Source: Mesobacillus maritimus (lineage in GTDB: Bacteria > Bacillota > Bacilli > Bacillales > Cytobacillaceae). From it: a stretch of 64,000 nucleotides of DNA. The position numbers and the translations under genes are program-made. Positions 6,859 to 16,899 of the stretch are shown one piece after another. A model generated the notes under the pieces. The model made no database searches. It was not told the origin of the DNA and saw only the letters and a list, made by a program, of their open reading frames with translations. How positions within the stretch are numbered: position 1 is the stretch's first letter; each line of letters starts with the position of its first letter. Location: NCBI RefSeq assembly GCF_019749255.1, contig NZ_JACWFH010000007.1, positions 365,158-429,157 of the forward strand, written 5' to 3'.

Positions 6859-9108
6859 CTAATTTTTCTCCCTGCCCATTTGACCGATCATATATTCCCC
6901 TATCAGTTTAGAGTCCAGCCGTGCAGCGACAAACGGTGGTTCTACCTCTCGAGCACCTTCCAACGGAAGACCAAGCCAAAGAAGTTGTTCATCAATGAGG
7001 ATAAAAGGAAATGGTACAGGCTCCTCCACATAAGTATCGACAGCTAGATCTGTCCAATCTTCGTTCGATAGCACTGTTAGCTGTACTCGTGATGCTCTCC
7101 TTTTAAGCTGAGTCTTCCATTCTGCAGAAAGTGAGGTCCCTGCAGGAAGGGAGAGAACCACTGAGGATTTGGCACCATTCAAATCGGTGAAGACACTCTC
7201 TAGTTTGCGGGCATGAATCCACTGAAGGTTCGCATGTTGGTTCTTTATCCAGGTTCCAATTTCCTTTGTTGTGACCCTTTGCTGATGGCTGATTTGGTGT
7301 TGGACAAGCTGGCGAAGTGTCTTGCTTCTATAGACATTTTTCGCAATAAACTCATTGTTGCTAACATGGATAAATTTCCCTCTTGTCCGCGTTATCGCAA
7401 CATTAATAAGTCGTTCACTATCTTTGCCAATTAACAGCATGCCAGCGCGGGTTTGAGGCGGACCATCCACGGTATCGAATATCATCACATCTCGTTCGCT
7501 CCCCTGAAACTTATGAACGGTTGCCGCAATGATATCCGCCCCTTTCATCGATGTCTCAGATAATTCTTCAAGCAATAGCCCCATCAAATACGCTTGAGCT
7601 CGGTATGGAGTGACATACCCAATCGAAGTTGCTCCAGCTAAATACGATTCATGAATGAGTTGAAAAGACAATAACAGTTGCCAGAGATTATATCTAGAGT
7701 TGGAACCTGTCTCACTAATGCTGTGTAACCCTGTATAGCTGGTATCTAGCAGGATTGAAGCACGGTTTGGAAAAGGAGCTTGACCGACAATTAGGTTTCT
7801 ATTTTTAAACACTGATTCATGATCCGTGACAAGCCCTTTATATACGTACTGATTCGTAAATGCAGAAATATCTGGATGCATCCTGCGTTGTTCATTTAAT
7901 AAAAACAAGTGTGGATGCAGTTTGCCTTCGTTGACTGACTCGACCACGCCTGCTTTATGAAACACATCCTCTTTTAACCATTCCGTCACAAGTGAATCTC
8001 GACTAGAGGCGATTGGTGGTAATTGTTTGAAGTCTCCACAGATGATGACACGTTTCCCTAAAGTTGCCGCAAAGGCAGCCTGCGGGACATAAGCCATGCT
8101 TGCTTCATCAAGAATCACCAAATCAAACTCTTTCTCATAGATGGCGCTATCTGTTGCTGCTTTTGCCAAGGTTGTCCCGATTAAGGAAGCGTCATGAAGG
8201 AGTTCAAGTTCTTTTTGGCGCATTTTATCAAGAACCCTTGCGATTTTTGTTTCGATTTCAAGTAATTCATTTGAGTCACGTTTACTGAACGATCGATACA
8301 AATCTTGTTTTAAGTTCCTTCTCTCAAGGAACAATGTTTCTCTTTCGTTGGAAAGCAATGGATCTTTTTTCTCAATTAACTGGCTCGAAGTAATGTCAGG
8401 ATGGCCCGTTAAAGCTTCCCCGGTATTGGCACCGTACCGGAGAATCTCTCCTTCCTGAAATTTCTTCTTCTTTTTAAGAAACGTTGAAATTTCTCCGATT
8501 AAGACATCTACAGCCTGATTGCTATGGGACAAGACAAGAACCTTTTTTTCTTGTAAATATTTATTTGCCGCTACTCGAGCTAATGTATAGGTCTTCCCTG
8601 TTCCAGGTGGACCCCAAACATAAGTAACAGGGTTATACTTTGACCTTAACAGCAGTTCATGGACAGAACTTTTTATCTTGTCTGTTGGGTGCTTGGCTTC
8701 CATTGAAGGGTCCATTAGTTTTAAAACTCGTGCTCGCTTTTGTTTGCTTTTTTTAATTTCATCAAAGCGTTCAATCAATTGTTCAAGCAATTCCCATGGA
8801 TCATGCAAGAGATAAGCTTCAGAGATTAAATCACCGAAATTTCCTTCGAGTGAGAGAATGACGCCTTTCCCTTCTGAGGAAAGAATCCGCCCACTCTCCT
8901 TTAGTCCACCCCACTCTAGCTTGATTGAAGAACCCACGGGAACCCGGAGTGAACTGACTGTATCAAAATAATAGGTAGAATGTTCGTCCTTGGATAGCAG
9001 GCGACCATTATTTACGATATACCTGCTTCCTCCGTATTTCTTTAGATAGGAAATTTCATTTTGCAACGCTTGCTGCCATTGCTTTATATATGTTTTTGTA
9101 TTCGTCAT
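6859..9108 (-). CDS. SF1B (Upf1/IGHMBP2-like) AAA helicase
   Basis: 749 residues. Walker A GPPGTGKT is at ~166-173, motif II DEAS at ~334-337, motif III GDFKQLPP, motif V VHKFQGSERD and motif VI NVAITRTR, the full set of Upf1-like SF1B helicases acting 5'-3' on RNA or DNA. The first ~150 residues are a beta-rich region and the last ~130 follow the helicase core without a motif I recognise. No nuclease or restriction gene is adjacent, so this is not obviously a defence gene. A weaker in-frame context upstream was not used; the ATG follows GGAAG. Monocistronic with its own terminator. Confidence 0.8.
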   Translation of the reverse strand: MTNTKTYIKQWQQALQNEISYLKKYGGSRYIVNNGRLLSKDEHSTYYFDTVSSLRVPVGSSIKLEWGGLKESGRILSSEGKGVILSLEGNFGDLISEAYLLHDPWELLEQLIERFDEIKKSKQKRARVLKLMDPSMEAKHPTDKIKSSVHELLLRSKYNPVTYVWGPPGTGKTYTLARVAANKYLQEKKVLVLSHSNQAVDVLIGEISTFLKKKKKFQEGEILRYGANTGEALTGHPDITSSQLIEKKDPLLSNERETLFLERRNLKQDLYRSFSKRDSNELLEIETKIARVLDKMRQKELELLHDASLIGTTLAKAATDSAIYEKEFDLVILDEASMAYVPQAAFAATLGKRVIICGDFKQLPPIASSRDSLVTEWLKEDVFHKAGVVESVNEGKLHPHLFLLNEQRRMHPDISAFTNQYVYKGLVTDHESVFKNRNLIVGQAPFPNRASILLDTSYTGLHSISETGSNSRYNLWQLLLSFQLIHESYLAGATSIGYVTPYRAQAYLMGLLLEELSETSMKGADIIAATVHKFQGSERDVMIFDTVDGPPQTRAGMLLIGKDSERLINVAITRTRGKFIHVSNNEFIAKNVYRSKTLRQLVQHQISHQQRVTTKEIGTWIKNQHANLQWIHARKLESVFTDLNGAKSSVVLSLPAGTSLSAEWKTQLKRRASRVQLTVLSNEDWTDLAVDTYVEEPVPFPFILIDEQLLWLGLPLEGAREVEPPFVAARLDSKLIGEYMIGQMGREKN

Positions 9109-9320
9109 GATGGCTTCCTTCTTTAAATTAGACTGTTTTGTAAAATGTGTAACTAAGCCGAATTTTTAATGTGAAAACAGCTAGTTATTTCTTTGTGAAC
9201 TTATTACTCATAATTTATGGAGCTTCAATATAAGCTCAGATGGTTAACCCCTTCTATATTTGAGTAAAAAATAAAAACAACACTTAATTGAATAAGTGCT
9301 GTTCCTATTATGACATATTT

Positions 9321-10259
9321 TCACGAAGACATCACTTGACCACCATTTACGTGTAGTGTTTGGCCAGTGACAAAACGGGAGTCATCTGAAGCGAGGTATA
9401 CAAAAGTTGGTGCAATTTCAAATGGCTGACCTTGTCGTTCCATCGGGTTACCGGGTAGTGGTACTTGGTCTGCGGAAAAACTTGCTGGAATCAGTGGGGT
9501 CCAGAAGCGACCTGGTGCAACGGCATTGACACGAATCCCTTTATCGACCAAATTATTTGCAAGCGCACGGGTAAACCCTACATTCGCTGCCTTTGTTGCA
9601 CTGTAATCAAGCAATTGGTCATGCCCGTAGAAAGCAACAACTGAAGCTGTATTGATAATGCTGCTGCCTGCTTTTAAGTATGGGAGAGCTGCTCTTGTGG
9701 TGTAGAAATGGGAATAAATGTTTACTTTAAAGGTGTCGTCGAACTGCTCATCGGTAATATCAAGAAGGCTAGATTGCTGAAACTGAATGCCAACATGATT
9801 GCATAACACATCGAGCTTGCCGAAGGTTCGCACCGTTGCTTTGACAATCTCAATGCATTGCTGTTTATTTCTTAGGTCACCTGGTAGCAGCAGACACCTT
9901 TGTCCTAGTTCTTCAATTCTATTTTTCGTTCGATTCGCATCCTCATGTTCATCTAAGTAGGAAATTGAAACATCCGCGCCTTCTTTCGCAAAGGCAATGG
10001 CCGCAGCAGCACCGATTCCACTGTCACCACCTGTAATCAGCGCTACTTTTCCTTTGAGCTTCCCACTTCCATGATAATTCGGATTTTCGATAATCGGCCG
10101 AGGAACCATCAGATTTTCTAGCCCTGGCTGACGAAGCTGTCTTTGTTCAGGAACCGTGATGGGGGTCTCTTTATATTCCGTGATTTTCCCGTAATTCGGG
10201 TACATCGGATATTCTTGATTGCTCAATTGTTGTTTTGGATGATGATGATGTTCTGACAT
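9321..10259 (-). CDS. SDR family oxidoreductase, general-stress YdaD/YhdF type
   Basis: 312 residues, about 60 longer than a classical SDR because of a hydrophilic N-terminal extension starting with a His run (SEHHHHP) and containing the [18 protein letters not shown] linker typical of this subfamily. The Rossmann motif is TGGDSGIG, the usual NNAG is NHVG, the catalytic Ser is in NTAS and the active-site pair in YSATK. Members in B. subtilis belong to the sigma-B general stress regulon; I cannot show a sigma-B promoter here. GGAGG precedes the ATG. Substrate unknown. Confidence 0.8.
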   Translation of the reverse strand: MSEHHHHPKQQLSNQEYPMYPNYGKITEYKETPITVPEQRQLRQPGLENLMVPRPIIENPNYHGSGKLKGKVALITGGDSGIGAAAAIAFAKEGADVSISYLDEHEDANRTKNRIEELGQRCLLLPGDLRNKQQCIEIVKATVRTFGKLDVLCNHVGIQFQQSSLLDITDEQFDDTFKVNIYSHFYTTRAALPYLKAGSSIINTASVVAFYGHDQLLDYSATKAANVGFTRALANNLVDKGIRVNAVAPGRFWTPLIPASFSADQVPLPGNPMERQGQPFEIAPTFVYLASDDSRFVTGQTLHVNGGQVMSS

Positions 10260-10419
10260 AGTATCCTCCTACAGAAGCATTTTCTGAATACTTTATGTCA
10301 TCTAGGCGTAGTTAGTGCCTGTTTAGGAGGTGGCTAGTCATCGAACATCCGTAGTTGGACGGGCGCTAACATAAGGTAACCTGAATACACTAACAAAGAA
10401 CTATGAAGGAGGCTAACTC

Positions 10420-10593
10420 ATGCAAAATCTTGTATACAATCCAGAGGTCAAGCTATTGTTGGTAAATCATTCAGATAAAAAAGTAAATGTGCTGTATGCC
10501 CAAAATAAACATCCTTACCAACTTCCTAAAATCGGACCTAGACCACCTTACTATGCACATCCGCGTTATGAACCTTATTACCCGATTATTTAA
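10420..10593 (+). CDS. 57-residue Pro/Tyr-rich small protein
   Basis: Short frame with a consensus AAGGAGG seven bases before its ATG. Reads MQNLVYNPEVK... with a hydrophobic LLLVNHS patch and a tail dominated by Pro, Tyr, His and Arg (PRPPYYAHPRYEPYYP). Tyr/Pro-rich tails of this kind occur in spore coat proteins, which is only a compositional hint. CATAAGGTA upstream (10370-10378) resembles the -10 of sigma-K promoters, but no matching -35 is clear. It ends in a hairpin shared with htpG on the other strand. Confidence 0.55.
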   Translation: MQNLVYNPEVKLLLVNHSDKKVNVLYAQNKHPYQLPKIGPRPPYYAHPRYEPYYPII

Positions 10594-10597
10594 ATAA

Positions 10598-10634
10598 AAA
10601 TAGCCTTGTATCCGTAAAAGATACAAGGCTATTT
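10598..10634. terminator. bidirectional terminator between the small plus-strand gene and htpG
   Basis: 15-bp perfect stem AAATAGCCTTGTATC/GATACAAGGCTATTT with a 7-base loop. It lies between two convergent stops (10593 and 10641). Confidence 0.85.
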
Positions 10635-10640
10635 CTATCG

Positions 10641-12518
10641 TTAAACCATTACCTTACAAATATCATTCGTAAACTCAACAGGATCTTGAATTGGCAAGCC
10701 TTCAATTAGCAATGCCTGGTTATATAATAGGTTGGTATAAAGGTTTAATTTTTCTTTATCCTTCTCAAGCGCTGATTTTAAAGATGCAAATACTTCATGG
10801 TTGATATTGATCTCAAGCACTTTATCTGCTTTAATGTTTTGATTATCTGGCATTGCTGCAAGGATTTTTTCCATTTCAATTGAAATGTCTCCTTCAGTTG
10901 TTAAACACACCGGGTGAGATTTTAGGCGTTTTGATGCGCGTACATCTTTAACTTTTCCACCTAAAACTTCCTTCATTGCTTCAAATAGTTCCTTGCTTTC
11001 TTGCTCAGTGCTTTCTTCTGTTTCCTTGTTCTCTTCCTCAATGCCTAAGTCACCACTAGACACCGATTTAAATTCTTTTTCCTTGTAGTTCATTAACATC
11101 TTGATTGCGAACTCATCAATTTCTTCTGTGAAGTATAAAATTTCATAGCCTTTGTCTGCTACTAACTCAGTTTGTGGTAGCTTTTCTATTCTTTCATTTG
11201 AGTCTCCAGAAGCATAATAGATGTATTTCTGGTCTTCTGGCATTCTTGAAACATATTCATCCAGCGTAACTAGTTTCTTTTCCTTTGAAGAATAGAACAT
11301 TAATAAATCTTGTAAAGCTTCCTTATTTGCTCCGAATTCATTATAGACTCCGAATTTTAACTGTCGACCGAAAGAATTGTAGAATTCTACATACTTTTCA
11401 CGTTCGTTTTTCAACAAGCTTTGCAATTCACTTTTGATCTTTTTGCTAATGTTTTTCGCGATGAGTTTCAACTGTCGGTCATGCTGAAGGATTTCCCTCG
11501 AGATATTTAACGATAAATCCTCTGAATCCACCATTCCTTTAACAAAGCTGAAATGGTCTGGAAGCAAATCTGCACATTTATTCATGATCAAGACGCCATT
11601 TGAATACAGCTCCAAGCCTTTTTCAAACTCTTTTGAGTAGTAATCAAATGGCATTTTCTCAGGGATAAATAAAATGGCATTATAGCGAATGCTTCCATCC
11701 ACAGAGACGTGAATATGCTTTAACGGCTTATCAAAGCCATAATGTTTTTCAGCATAAAAGTTTGCATAATCTTCATCGGTTAGCTCATTTTTATTTTTTC
11801 TCCAGATTGGAACCATGCTATTGATGGTTTGTTCTTCTGTGTACTCATCATACTCTCCTTCACTCCCCTCTTTCGGGCTGCGCTGGGTTACGTCCATCTT
11901 AATTGGGTAGCGAATAAAGTCAGAGTACTTTTTAATAATTTGTTTTAAGCGATATTCTTCAAGGTATTCATCGTAGTTATCATCTTCAGTATTTTCTTTG
12001 ATGGTTAGAATGATTTCTGTTCCAACAGTGTCTTTCTCAACCTCTTCGATTGTGTAGCCATCTGCCCCCTCAGACTGCCATTTATAGGCTTGGTTACTTT
12101 CGAGAGCCTTACTGATTACCGTTACAACATCTGCGACCATAAACGCCGCATAAAAACCGACACCAAATTGCCCAATGATATCATGACCATCTTTGGCTTC
12201 ATTTTCTTTTTTGAAGGCTAATGAACCACTCTTAGCGATTACCCCAAGATTGTTTTCGAGCTCTTCTTTTGTCATTCCAATCCCTGTATCAGAGATTTTT
12301 AATGTGCGGCTATCCTTATCAGCGCTCACTTTTATGTAATAGCTATCTTTGTCAAACGTTAAAGAGTCATCTGTTAATGCTTTATAATAGATTTTATCAA
12401 TCGCATCACTAGCATTTGAAATTAACTCTCGTAAAAACACTTCCTTTTGAGAATAGATCGAGTTAATCATCATTTCTAATAGTCGTTTCGATTCTGCTTG
12501 AAACTGCTTCTTTTCCAT
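10641..12518 (-). CDS. htpG: molecular chaperone HtpG (Hsp90)
   Basis: 625 residues, the usual bacterial Hsp90 length. The N-terminal GHKL ATPase has [18 protein letters not shown] and [11 protein letters not shown]; the middle domain carries the catalytic-loop Arg in LNISREILQ, and a C-terminal dimerisation domain follows. ATP-driven cytosolic folding chaperone. I start at [10 protein letters not shown] behind GGAGAGG; the longer frame would run upstream almost to the CIRCE element. Regulation by HrcA is indicated by a perfect CIRCE operator between promoter and gene, unlike B. subtilis htpG. Confidence 0.95.
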   Translation of the reverse strand: MEKKQFQAESKRLLEMMINSIYSQKEVFLRELISNASDAIDKIYYKALTDDSLTFDKDSYYIKVSADKDSRTLKISDTGIGMTKEELENNLGVIAKSGSLAFKKENEAKDGHDIIGQFGVGFYAAFMVADVVTVISKALESNQAYKWQSEGADGYTIEEVEKDTVGTEIILTIKENTEDDNYDEYLEEYRLKQIIKKYSDFIRYPIKMDVTQRSPKEGSEGEYDEYTEEQTINSMVPIWRKNKNELTDEDYANFYAEKHYGFDKPLKHIHVSVDGSIRYNAILFIPEKMPFDYYSKEFEKGLELYSNGVLIMNKCADLLPDHFSFVKGMVDSEDLSLNISREILQHDRQLKLIAKNISKKIKSELQSLLKNEREKYVEFYNSFGRQLKFGVYNEFGANKEALQDLLMFYSSKEKKLVTLDEYVSRMPEDQKYIYYASGDSNERIEKLPQTELVADKGYEILYFTEEIDEFAIKMLMNYKEKEFKSVSSGDLGIEEENKETEESTEQESKELFEAMKEVLGGKVKDVRASKRLKSHPVCLTTEGDISIEMEKILAAMPDNQNIKADKVLEININHEVFASLKSALEKDKEKLNLYTNLLYNQALLIEGLPIQDPVEFTNDICKVMV

Positions 12519-12593
12519 TGCAACCTCTCCTTTTTGAGTAATAGAAGTTTTCTTTGTATGTGGCCACCTAAGACCTTGATAGCTATTCATAGT

Positions 12594-12620
12594 TTAGCAC
12601 TCTATTATCACGAGTGCTAA
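12594..12620 (-). promoter_or_regulatory. CIRCE operator (HrcA binding site) upstream of htpG
   Basis: TTAGCACTC, nine bases, GAGTGCTAA: an exact match to the CIRCE inverted repeat. It lies 75 bases before the htpG start and about 15 bases downstream of the candidate -10, the normal position for an HrcA operator. Confidence 0.95.
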
Positions 12621-12634
12621 TCCATACCAATATT

Positions 12635-12664
12635 TTAATATCATATTTTCTTTATTTATGTCAA
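12635..12664 (-). promoter_or_regulatory. candidate sigma-A promoter of htpG
   Basis: On the minus strand a consensus -35 TTGACA (12659-12664), an 18-base spacer and TATTAA (12635-12640) as -10. CIRCE begins just downstream, as in HrcA-controlled promoters. Confidence 0.6.
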
Positions 12665-12680
12665 TATAAACACGTAAAAA

Positions 12681-12715
12681 AACAGCAACAGTAGCATGTT
12701 TCTACTGTTGCTGTT
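12681..12715 (-). terminator. intrinsic terminator of ilvD
   Basis: 14-bp perfect stem AACAGCAACAGTAG/CTACTGTTGCTGTT followed on the minus strand by seven T; directly after the ilvD stop. Confidence 0.9.
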
Positions 12716-12722
12716 AGGTCCA

Positions 12723-14408
12723 TTATATTTTTAATACGCCACCTTGGCTTGCGTTGGTCACCATTTTTGAATAACGAGCTAAGTAGCCTTTCTTCACAGA
12801 TGGCTCGAAGCCTTTCCAGTTGGCTTTTCTTTGTTCAAACTCTTCGTCAGAGATTTCAAGATTGATTGTTCGATTATTTAAATCCAACTCAATGATGTCA
12901 CCGTCTTCAACAAAGGCGATTGGACCACCTTCAGCTGCTTCTGGTGAAATATGACCAATACTAATTCCACGAGATGCACCTGAGAAACGACCATCGGTAA
13001 TCAAGCCGACTTTCGCTCCAAGTCCCATTCCAACAATTTGTGAAGTAGGTGCAAGCATTTCTGGCATTCCTGGTCCACCTTTAGGACCTTCATACCGAAT
13101 AACAACGACGTGTCCTTCTTTTACCTTCTTGTTGATAATGCCGTTTAAGGCTTCCTCTTGGGAATCAAAGCAAATCGCTGGACCTCTATGATAACCGCCA
13201 ACAGCTGGGTCAACCGCGCCTACTTTAATAATACTTCCTTCAGGGGCTAGGTTTCCGAATAGTACGGCAAGTCCACCGCGCTCAGAATGTGGGTTGTCTA
13301 ATGGACGAATGACATCTTTATTTAAAATATCAGCACCAGCTACATTCTCTCTAAGTGTTTTGCCTGATACAGTAATTAAATCTCCATTTATAGCACCTGG
13401 TTTCTTAAGCAATTCGTTGATGATTGCACTTACGCCCCCTGCATTATGTACATCTTCAATATGATAATCAGACGCTGGAGCGATTTTAGCAAGATGTGGT
13501 ACACGGTTGGCAATTTCATTGATGCGCTCAATTGGGTAATCGATTTCTGCTTCATGTGCTAATGCAAGGGTATGAAGCACAGTATTTGTAGAACCACCCA
13601 TTGCCATATCTAAAGCAAACGCATTGTCAATCGTGTCGATTGTCACGATATCACGCGGCTTAATGTCTTCTTTAATGATGTTCATCAATTGTTTTGCAGA
13701 TTTTTTAACAAATTCCTTACGATCTTCAGACACAGCTAAAATCGTTCCATTTCCAGGAAGCGCTAGTCCTAAGCCTTCTGCTAAACAGTTCATAGAGTTT
13801 GCTGTGAACATTCCTGAGCAAGAACCACAAGTCGGACAAGCTAGCTGTTCAAGGTCCATTAGACCTTGTTCATCGATTTTTCCAGCTTGGTAGGCTCCTA
13901 CCCCTTCAAATACAGATGATAATGAAAGTGGGTTGCCATCTTTATCAACACCGGCTTTCATTGGTCCACCGCTAACGAAAATGGTAGGGATGTTCACGCG
14001 TAAAGCAGCCATCATCATTCCTGGAGTGATCTTATCGCAGTTTGGAATACAAACCATGCCATCAAACCAGTGAGCCGAAACGACCGTTTCAATTGAATCG
14101 GCAATAATTTCACGGCTTGGCAAGGAATAACGCATTCCGATATGGCCCATCGCAATTCCGTCGTCAACGCCAATGGTATTAAATTCAAATGGAACGCCGC
14201 CCGCTTCACGAATGGCATCCTTTACAATCTTCCCAAACTCTTGCAAATGAACATGTCCAGGGACAATATCAATATATGAATTACATACAGCAATGAATGG
14301 TTTCCCAAAATCCTCTTCTTTTACGCCGGCAGCACGCAATAAACTACGATGCGGAGCTCGGTCGTAACCCTTTTTAATCATGTCACTTCTCATTTTCCCC
14401 TCGGACAT
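12723..14408 (-). CDS. ilvD: dihydroxy-acid dehydratase
   Basis: 561 residues, normal for IlvD. It dehydrates 2,3-dihydroxy-isovalerate and -methylvalerate in isoleucine/valine synthesis using an Fe-S cluster; the expected cysteines are present in [18 protein letters not shown] and [15 protein letters not shown]. The C-terminal [11 protein letters not shown] and GHISPEA motifs are also present. Start is the ATG of MSEGK, 11 bases after GGAGG; the longer frame begins at a TTG within that site. No other ilv/leu gene is nearby, so it is a solitary ilvD. A TTGATT-16-TATTAT promoter-like pair lies upstream near 14460-14490. Confidence 0.95.
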   Translation of the reverse strand: MSEGKMRSDMIKKGYDRAPHRSLLRAAGVKEEDFGKPFIAVCNSYIDIVPGHVHLQEFGKIVKDAIREAGGVPFEFNTIGVDDGIAMGHIGMRYSLPSREIIADSIETVVSAHWFDGMVCIPNCDKITPGMMMAALRVNIPTIFVSGGPMKAGVDKDGNPLSLSSVFEGVGAYQAGKIDEQGLMDLEQLACPTCGSCSGMFTANSMNCLAEGLGLALPGNGTILAVSEDRKEFVKKSAKQLMNIIKEDIKPRDIVTIDTIDNAFALDMAMGGSTNTVLHTLALAHEAEIDYPIERINEIANRVPHLAKIAPASDYHIEDVHNAGGVSAIINELLKKPGAINGDLITVSGKTLRENVAGADILNKDVIRPLDNPHSERGGLAVLFGNLAPEGSIIKVGAVDPAVGGYHRGPAICFDSQEEALNGIINKKVKEGHVVVIRYEGPKGGPGMPEMLAPTSQIVGMGLGAKVGLITDGRFSGASRGISIGHISPEAAEGGPIAFVEDGDIIELDLNNRTINLEISDEEFEQRKANWKGFEPSVKKGYLARYSKMVTNASQGGVLKI

Positions 14409-14669
14409 AGGATATAAGACCTCCAATTATCTTTATATTCAATAATATTATTTTATTATTATATGAAATAATACCATTTATTTTTAAAAAATCAAATGTT
14501 CTAACAAATAAAACAATAGAAACTTTTCTTTTTTTGAGTTTCTGAAGGAAGTTCCCATAGAAACAATAGATTCAGAATTTTCCCATTATCTCTTTCCTTT
14601 CCTATCAAAAACTCGTAATATACAGTTAACACTATATAGACCTACAAAAGGTTATTGAAGGAAAGGACG

Positions 14670-15509
14670 ATGTTTGTGTCTAGTCATAAGAAACTAAAAA
14701 TCATTCGTGTCCCAATCCCCACTCCGACATTATGGCCACACACCTCAACGAACTGTTATTTAATTGGGAATGAACATGAAAGCATGTTGCTTGATGCTGG
14801 CTATGATCAACCTGAGACAAAAGAAGGCTTAGAGAAGGCCATTGCGGAGCATAGTCTAGCGACCCCTCGTGTGATTGTGCTAACGCACTACCATCCTGAT
14901 CACGCCCCTGGTGTACGGCAGTTAGTTGACTGGGAACCTACGATTCTATGTCATGGTAAAGAGCAACAAAACATTTTGGTTGGAATTTCTCCAGTAAAAG
15001 AAGTGTGTGCGATCGATGATGAACACGAATTGACCGTAGCAGGAGTCAAAGTGATGGCGATTCATACTCCAGGTCATACTCCAGGTCACCTAAATTTATA
15101 TATTCCTTCAGAAAAAGTTCTGTTAGTTGGTGACAATATTTTAGGAGAAGGAACTACATGGATTGGCAAACCAGACGGTGAAATGGCCGATTATATCCAT
15201 TCTTTAAAGCGTTTACAAAAGTTGGCGATAGACAAGCTCGGTCCAGGACATGGGGAATGGGTGCTAGCCCCACACCAACAGATCCAATTTGTGTTGGACC
15301 GGCGCTTACAGCGCGAACAGCAAATTAAAGAACTGCTCGCACACCATAAAAAAGTCAGTACAACTGAATTAACCCAATTCATTTATCAAGACAATATTCA
15401 TCCTAGTGTGTTCGAAGTGGCTAGAAGAACAACCGAAGCTCACCTTATAAAACTAGTGAATGAAGATATTGTCACGCAAGAAGACTCACAGTTTTCACTG
15501 AAAGGTTAA
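14670..15509 (+). CDS. MBL-fold metallo-hydrolase (LACTB2-like)
   Basis: 279 residues. Zinc-binding residues of the metallo-beta-lactamase fold are visible: HYHPDH, HTPGHTPGH, GDN and GPGHGEW. The C-terminal ~70 residues form a winged-helix-like tail, the layout of the LACTB2/YflN-like branch, whose members act on thioesters, lactones or RNA. Substrate unknown. The ATG is preceded by GAAGGAAAGG; an in-frame TTG five codons earlier overlaps that site. Its last four bases overlap the end of the convergent Nudix gene. Confidence 0.8.
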   Translation: MFVSSHKKLKIIRVPIPTPTLWPHTSTNCYLIGNEHESMLLDAGYDQPETKEGLEKAIAEHSLATPRVIVLTHYHPDHAPGVRQLVDWEPTILCHGKEQQNILVGISPVKEVCAIDDEHELTVAGVKVMAIHTPGHTPGHLNLYIPSEKVLLVGDNILGEGTTWIGKPDGEMADYIHSLKRLQKLAIDKLGPGHGEWVLAPHQQIQFVLDRRLQREQQIKELLAHHKKVSTTELTQFIYQDNIHPSVFEVARRTTEAHLIKLVNEDIVTQEDSQFSLKG

Positions 15510-16180
15510 GTTCGAAATGGAAATCTTTCCGGTCTTTGTTTTCCCATCATTAACTCTCCGCCGTTTTGGTGGTTTAAAATCGTTTCAAGAGAATCGATTG
15601 TTGGGGGAACTAAAGGCATCTTCCCTTCTTGATAGGCTGTTAAAATATCTACAGGATTCATCCAGAAAGCTTCATCAATTTCATTTTGTTCAGGCTTAGG
15701 ACTTTGGTTATTCGGAAGCTTTGCGATAAAAAAGCGAGTATCAAACCGGATTGGGCTTTCCTTTGGTGTAATTCGATGCCCAAAATACGTTAAATGATTA
15801 AAATCAAAATAAAGATTTTCTTGTCTTAAAATTTGCGTGAAAGAGATTTCACCATTAAGTAGTTGACGACGGTACTCCCATTCTGTTTGGTTCTTCAACT
15901 TGGCAAATGTACCGTCGTCATGGTTGGCAAGTAACACGCCAACTTCTTCAAAGAGTTCTCTTGCGGCAGCAATATAATGACCTAAGCTAAAAGCATCTGG
16001 GTCTTTTTCATTTTTTATATAATCTTTTTTGATCTCTTCATCCTCATGTTCCACCGAACCACCTGGGAAGACATAATATCCTCCTAGAAATTTCATCGTT
16101 TTTGGTCGCTTCGTCAAATAAACTCGATTTAATTGATCCATTAAAACAACTGTTGAAGCAGGTTTTATCATACGATCCAC
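15506..16180 (-). CDS. Nudix hydrolase
   Basis: 224 residues. The Nudix helix is AARELFEEVGVL, preceded by the GGYYVFPGGSVE strand-loop, and MKFLGGYYVFPGG plus the long insert before AARELFEE suggests the NUDT7/19-like acyl-CoA or nucleotide-sugar diphosphatase branch. Cytosolic pyrophosphohydrolase with unknown substrate. Start is GTG seven bases after GGGAGG. Convergent with the MBL-fold gene, with a 4-bp overlap of stop regions and no terminator hairpin visible between them, so the transcripts probably overlap. Confidence 0.8.
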   Translation of the reverse strand: MDRMIKPASTVVLMDQLNRVYLTKRPKTMKFLGGYYVFPGGSVEHEDEEIKKDYIKNEKDPDAFSLGHYIAAARELFEEVGVLLANHDDGTFAKLKNQTEWEYRRQLLNGEISFTQILRQENLYFDFNHLTYFGHRITPKESPIRFDTRFFIAKLPNNQSPKPEQNEIDEAFWMNPVDILTAYQEGKMPLVPPTIDSLETILNHQNGGELMMGKQRPERFPFRT

Positions 16181-16273
16181 TGAAACGCCTCCCTTAATTT
16201 GAAAATGCGTCTTTCATCCTGTCCCTATATATATTCAACTCCCCCTCAGGAAATCAGTATAATAATATAGAAG

Positions 16274-16303
16274 AAATCCACCTCATTACGGTAGGGTGGA
16301 TTT
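16274..16303 (-). terminator. intrinsic terminator of rtp
   Basis: 9-bp perfect stem AAATCCACC/GGTGGATTT about 15 bases beyond the rtp stop; the T tract on the minus strand is short and interrupted. Confidence 0.65.
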
Positions 16304-16318
16304 AAACTGGTGAAGGGA

Positions 16319-16687
16319 TTATGAAAAATTATCTTTGATCGCCTTTCGTAATAGCTGTTCGCCTCGGTCAAGGTCAGCTTTTACTAGTTTTTTATAAGCT
16401 TTTGCTTCTTCCATATTTTTAACTGAATACACCGCAACTTCTTTGTATTTCGATCCTTCCTCTATCACTTTTTTTCTAGTTAAAATCCCATCTTCTAGTA
16501 AGTCATGAAGGGCGCGGTAAATTTCTGAATGCTGTGGCTCATAGCCATAAGGTTTAAAGGCTGATTTTAATTCATCTAATAACTGCATGCCATACCAACG
16601 TTCTTTCTCAATACTGCTAAGAATGTACAATTTAAGAAAAGCACGCTGTTTAATTAGAAATCCAGTACTTTCTCGCTTTTTAACCAT
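16319..16687 (-). CDS. rtp: replication termination protein RTP
   Basis: 122 residues, the exact length of B. subtilis RTP. Close correspondence as I recall it: STGFLIKQRAFLKLY, ..RWYGMQLLDEL.., the Y-R-A-L-H-D-L-L-E-DGIL turn and the C-terminal helix with YKKLVKADLDR. RTP is a winged-helix dimer that binds Ter sites and stops the replicative helicase in one direction; it also represses its own gene. The ATG follows GAGGTGAG. The upstream region holds an extended -10 promoter overlapped by one of two inverted Ter-like sites, which fits autoregulation. A PadR-family regulator is the structural alternative, but the sequence match to RTP is much closer. Confidence 0.9.
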   Translation of the reverse strand: MVKKRESTGFLIKQRAFLKLYILSSIEKERWYGMQLLDELKSAFKPYGYEPQHSEIYRALHDLLEDGILTRKKVIEEGSKYKEVAVYSVKNMEEAKAYKKLVKADLDRGEQLLRKAIKDNFS

Positions 16688-16772
16688 CGATCGCTCACCT
16701 CAAAATAGGAGTGGTTGGGATATTTTGTTTCTTGCAATCTATGATGTTTAAAAAATTATAATTTTCAATCTA

Positions 16773-16781
16773 ATTATAGCA
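16773..16781 (-). promoter_or_regulatory. extended -10 promoter of rtp
   Basis: TGCTATAAT on the minus strand, a consensus extended -10 (TGnTATAAT), 86 bases before the rtp ATG. The -35 region (GTGTGT) is poor, as is usual for extended -10 promoters. Confidence 0.65.
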
Positions 16782-16800
16782 CACTGTACTAGTTACACAC
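16773..16800 (+). promoter_or_regulatory. candidate Ter site overlapping the rtp promoter
   Basis: 28-bp element containing TGTACTA and ending in TTACACAC. It is identical at 20 of 28 positions to the element at 16900-16927 read in the opposite direction. Core TGTACTA matches the B-site core of B. subtilis Ter as I recall it. It covers the rtp -10 (TATAAT, 16773-16778 on the minus strand), so RTP bound here would block transcription. Confidence 0.55.
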
Positions 16801-16899
16801 TACCATTTCATTCCAGTTGGTGTTGCCATTTAACTACTATCGTGAATAAAAATAGGATGTTCCAGCAAATTATTGGGCGAGGTACAGTTGAATTTTAGA

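Noticed and set aside
14500..14600. Possible CodY-like box upstream of ilvD
   Set aside because: AATTTTCCCATTATC matches only half of AATTTTCWGAAAATT, and such AT-rich half-matches are frequent here.
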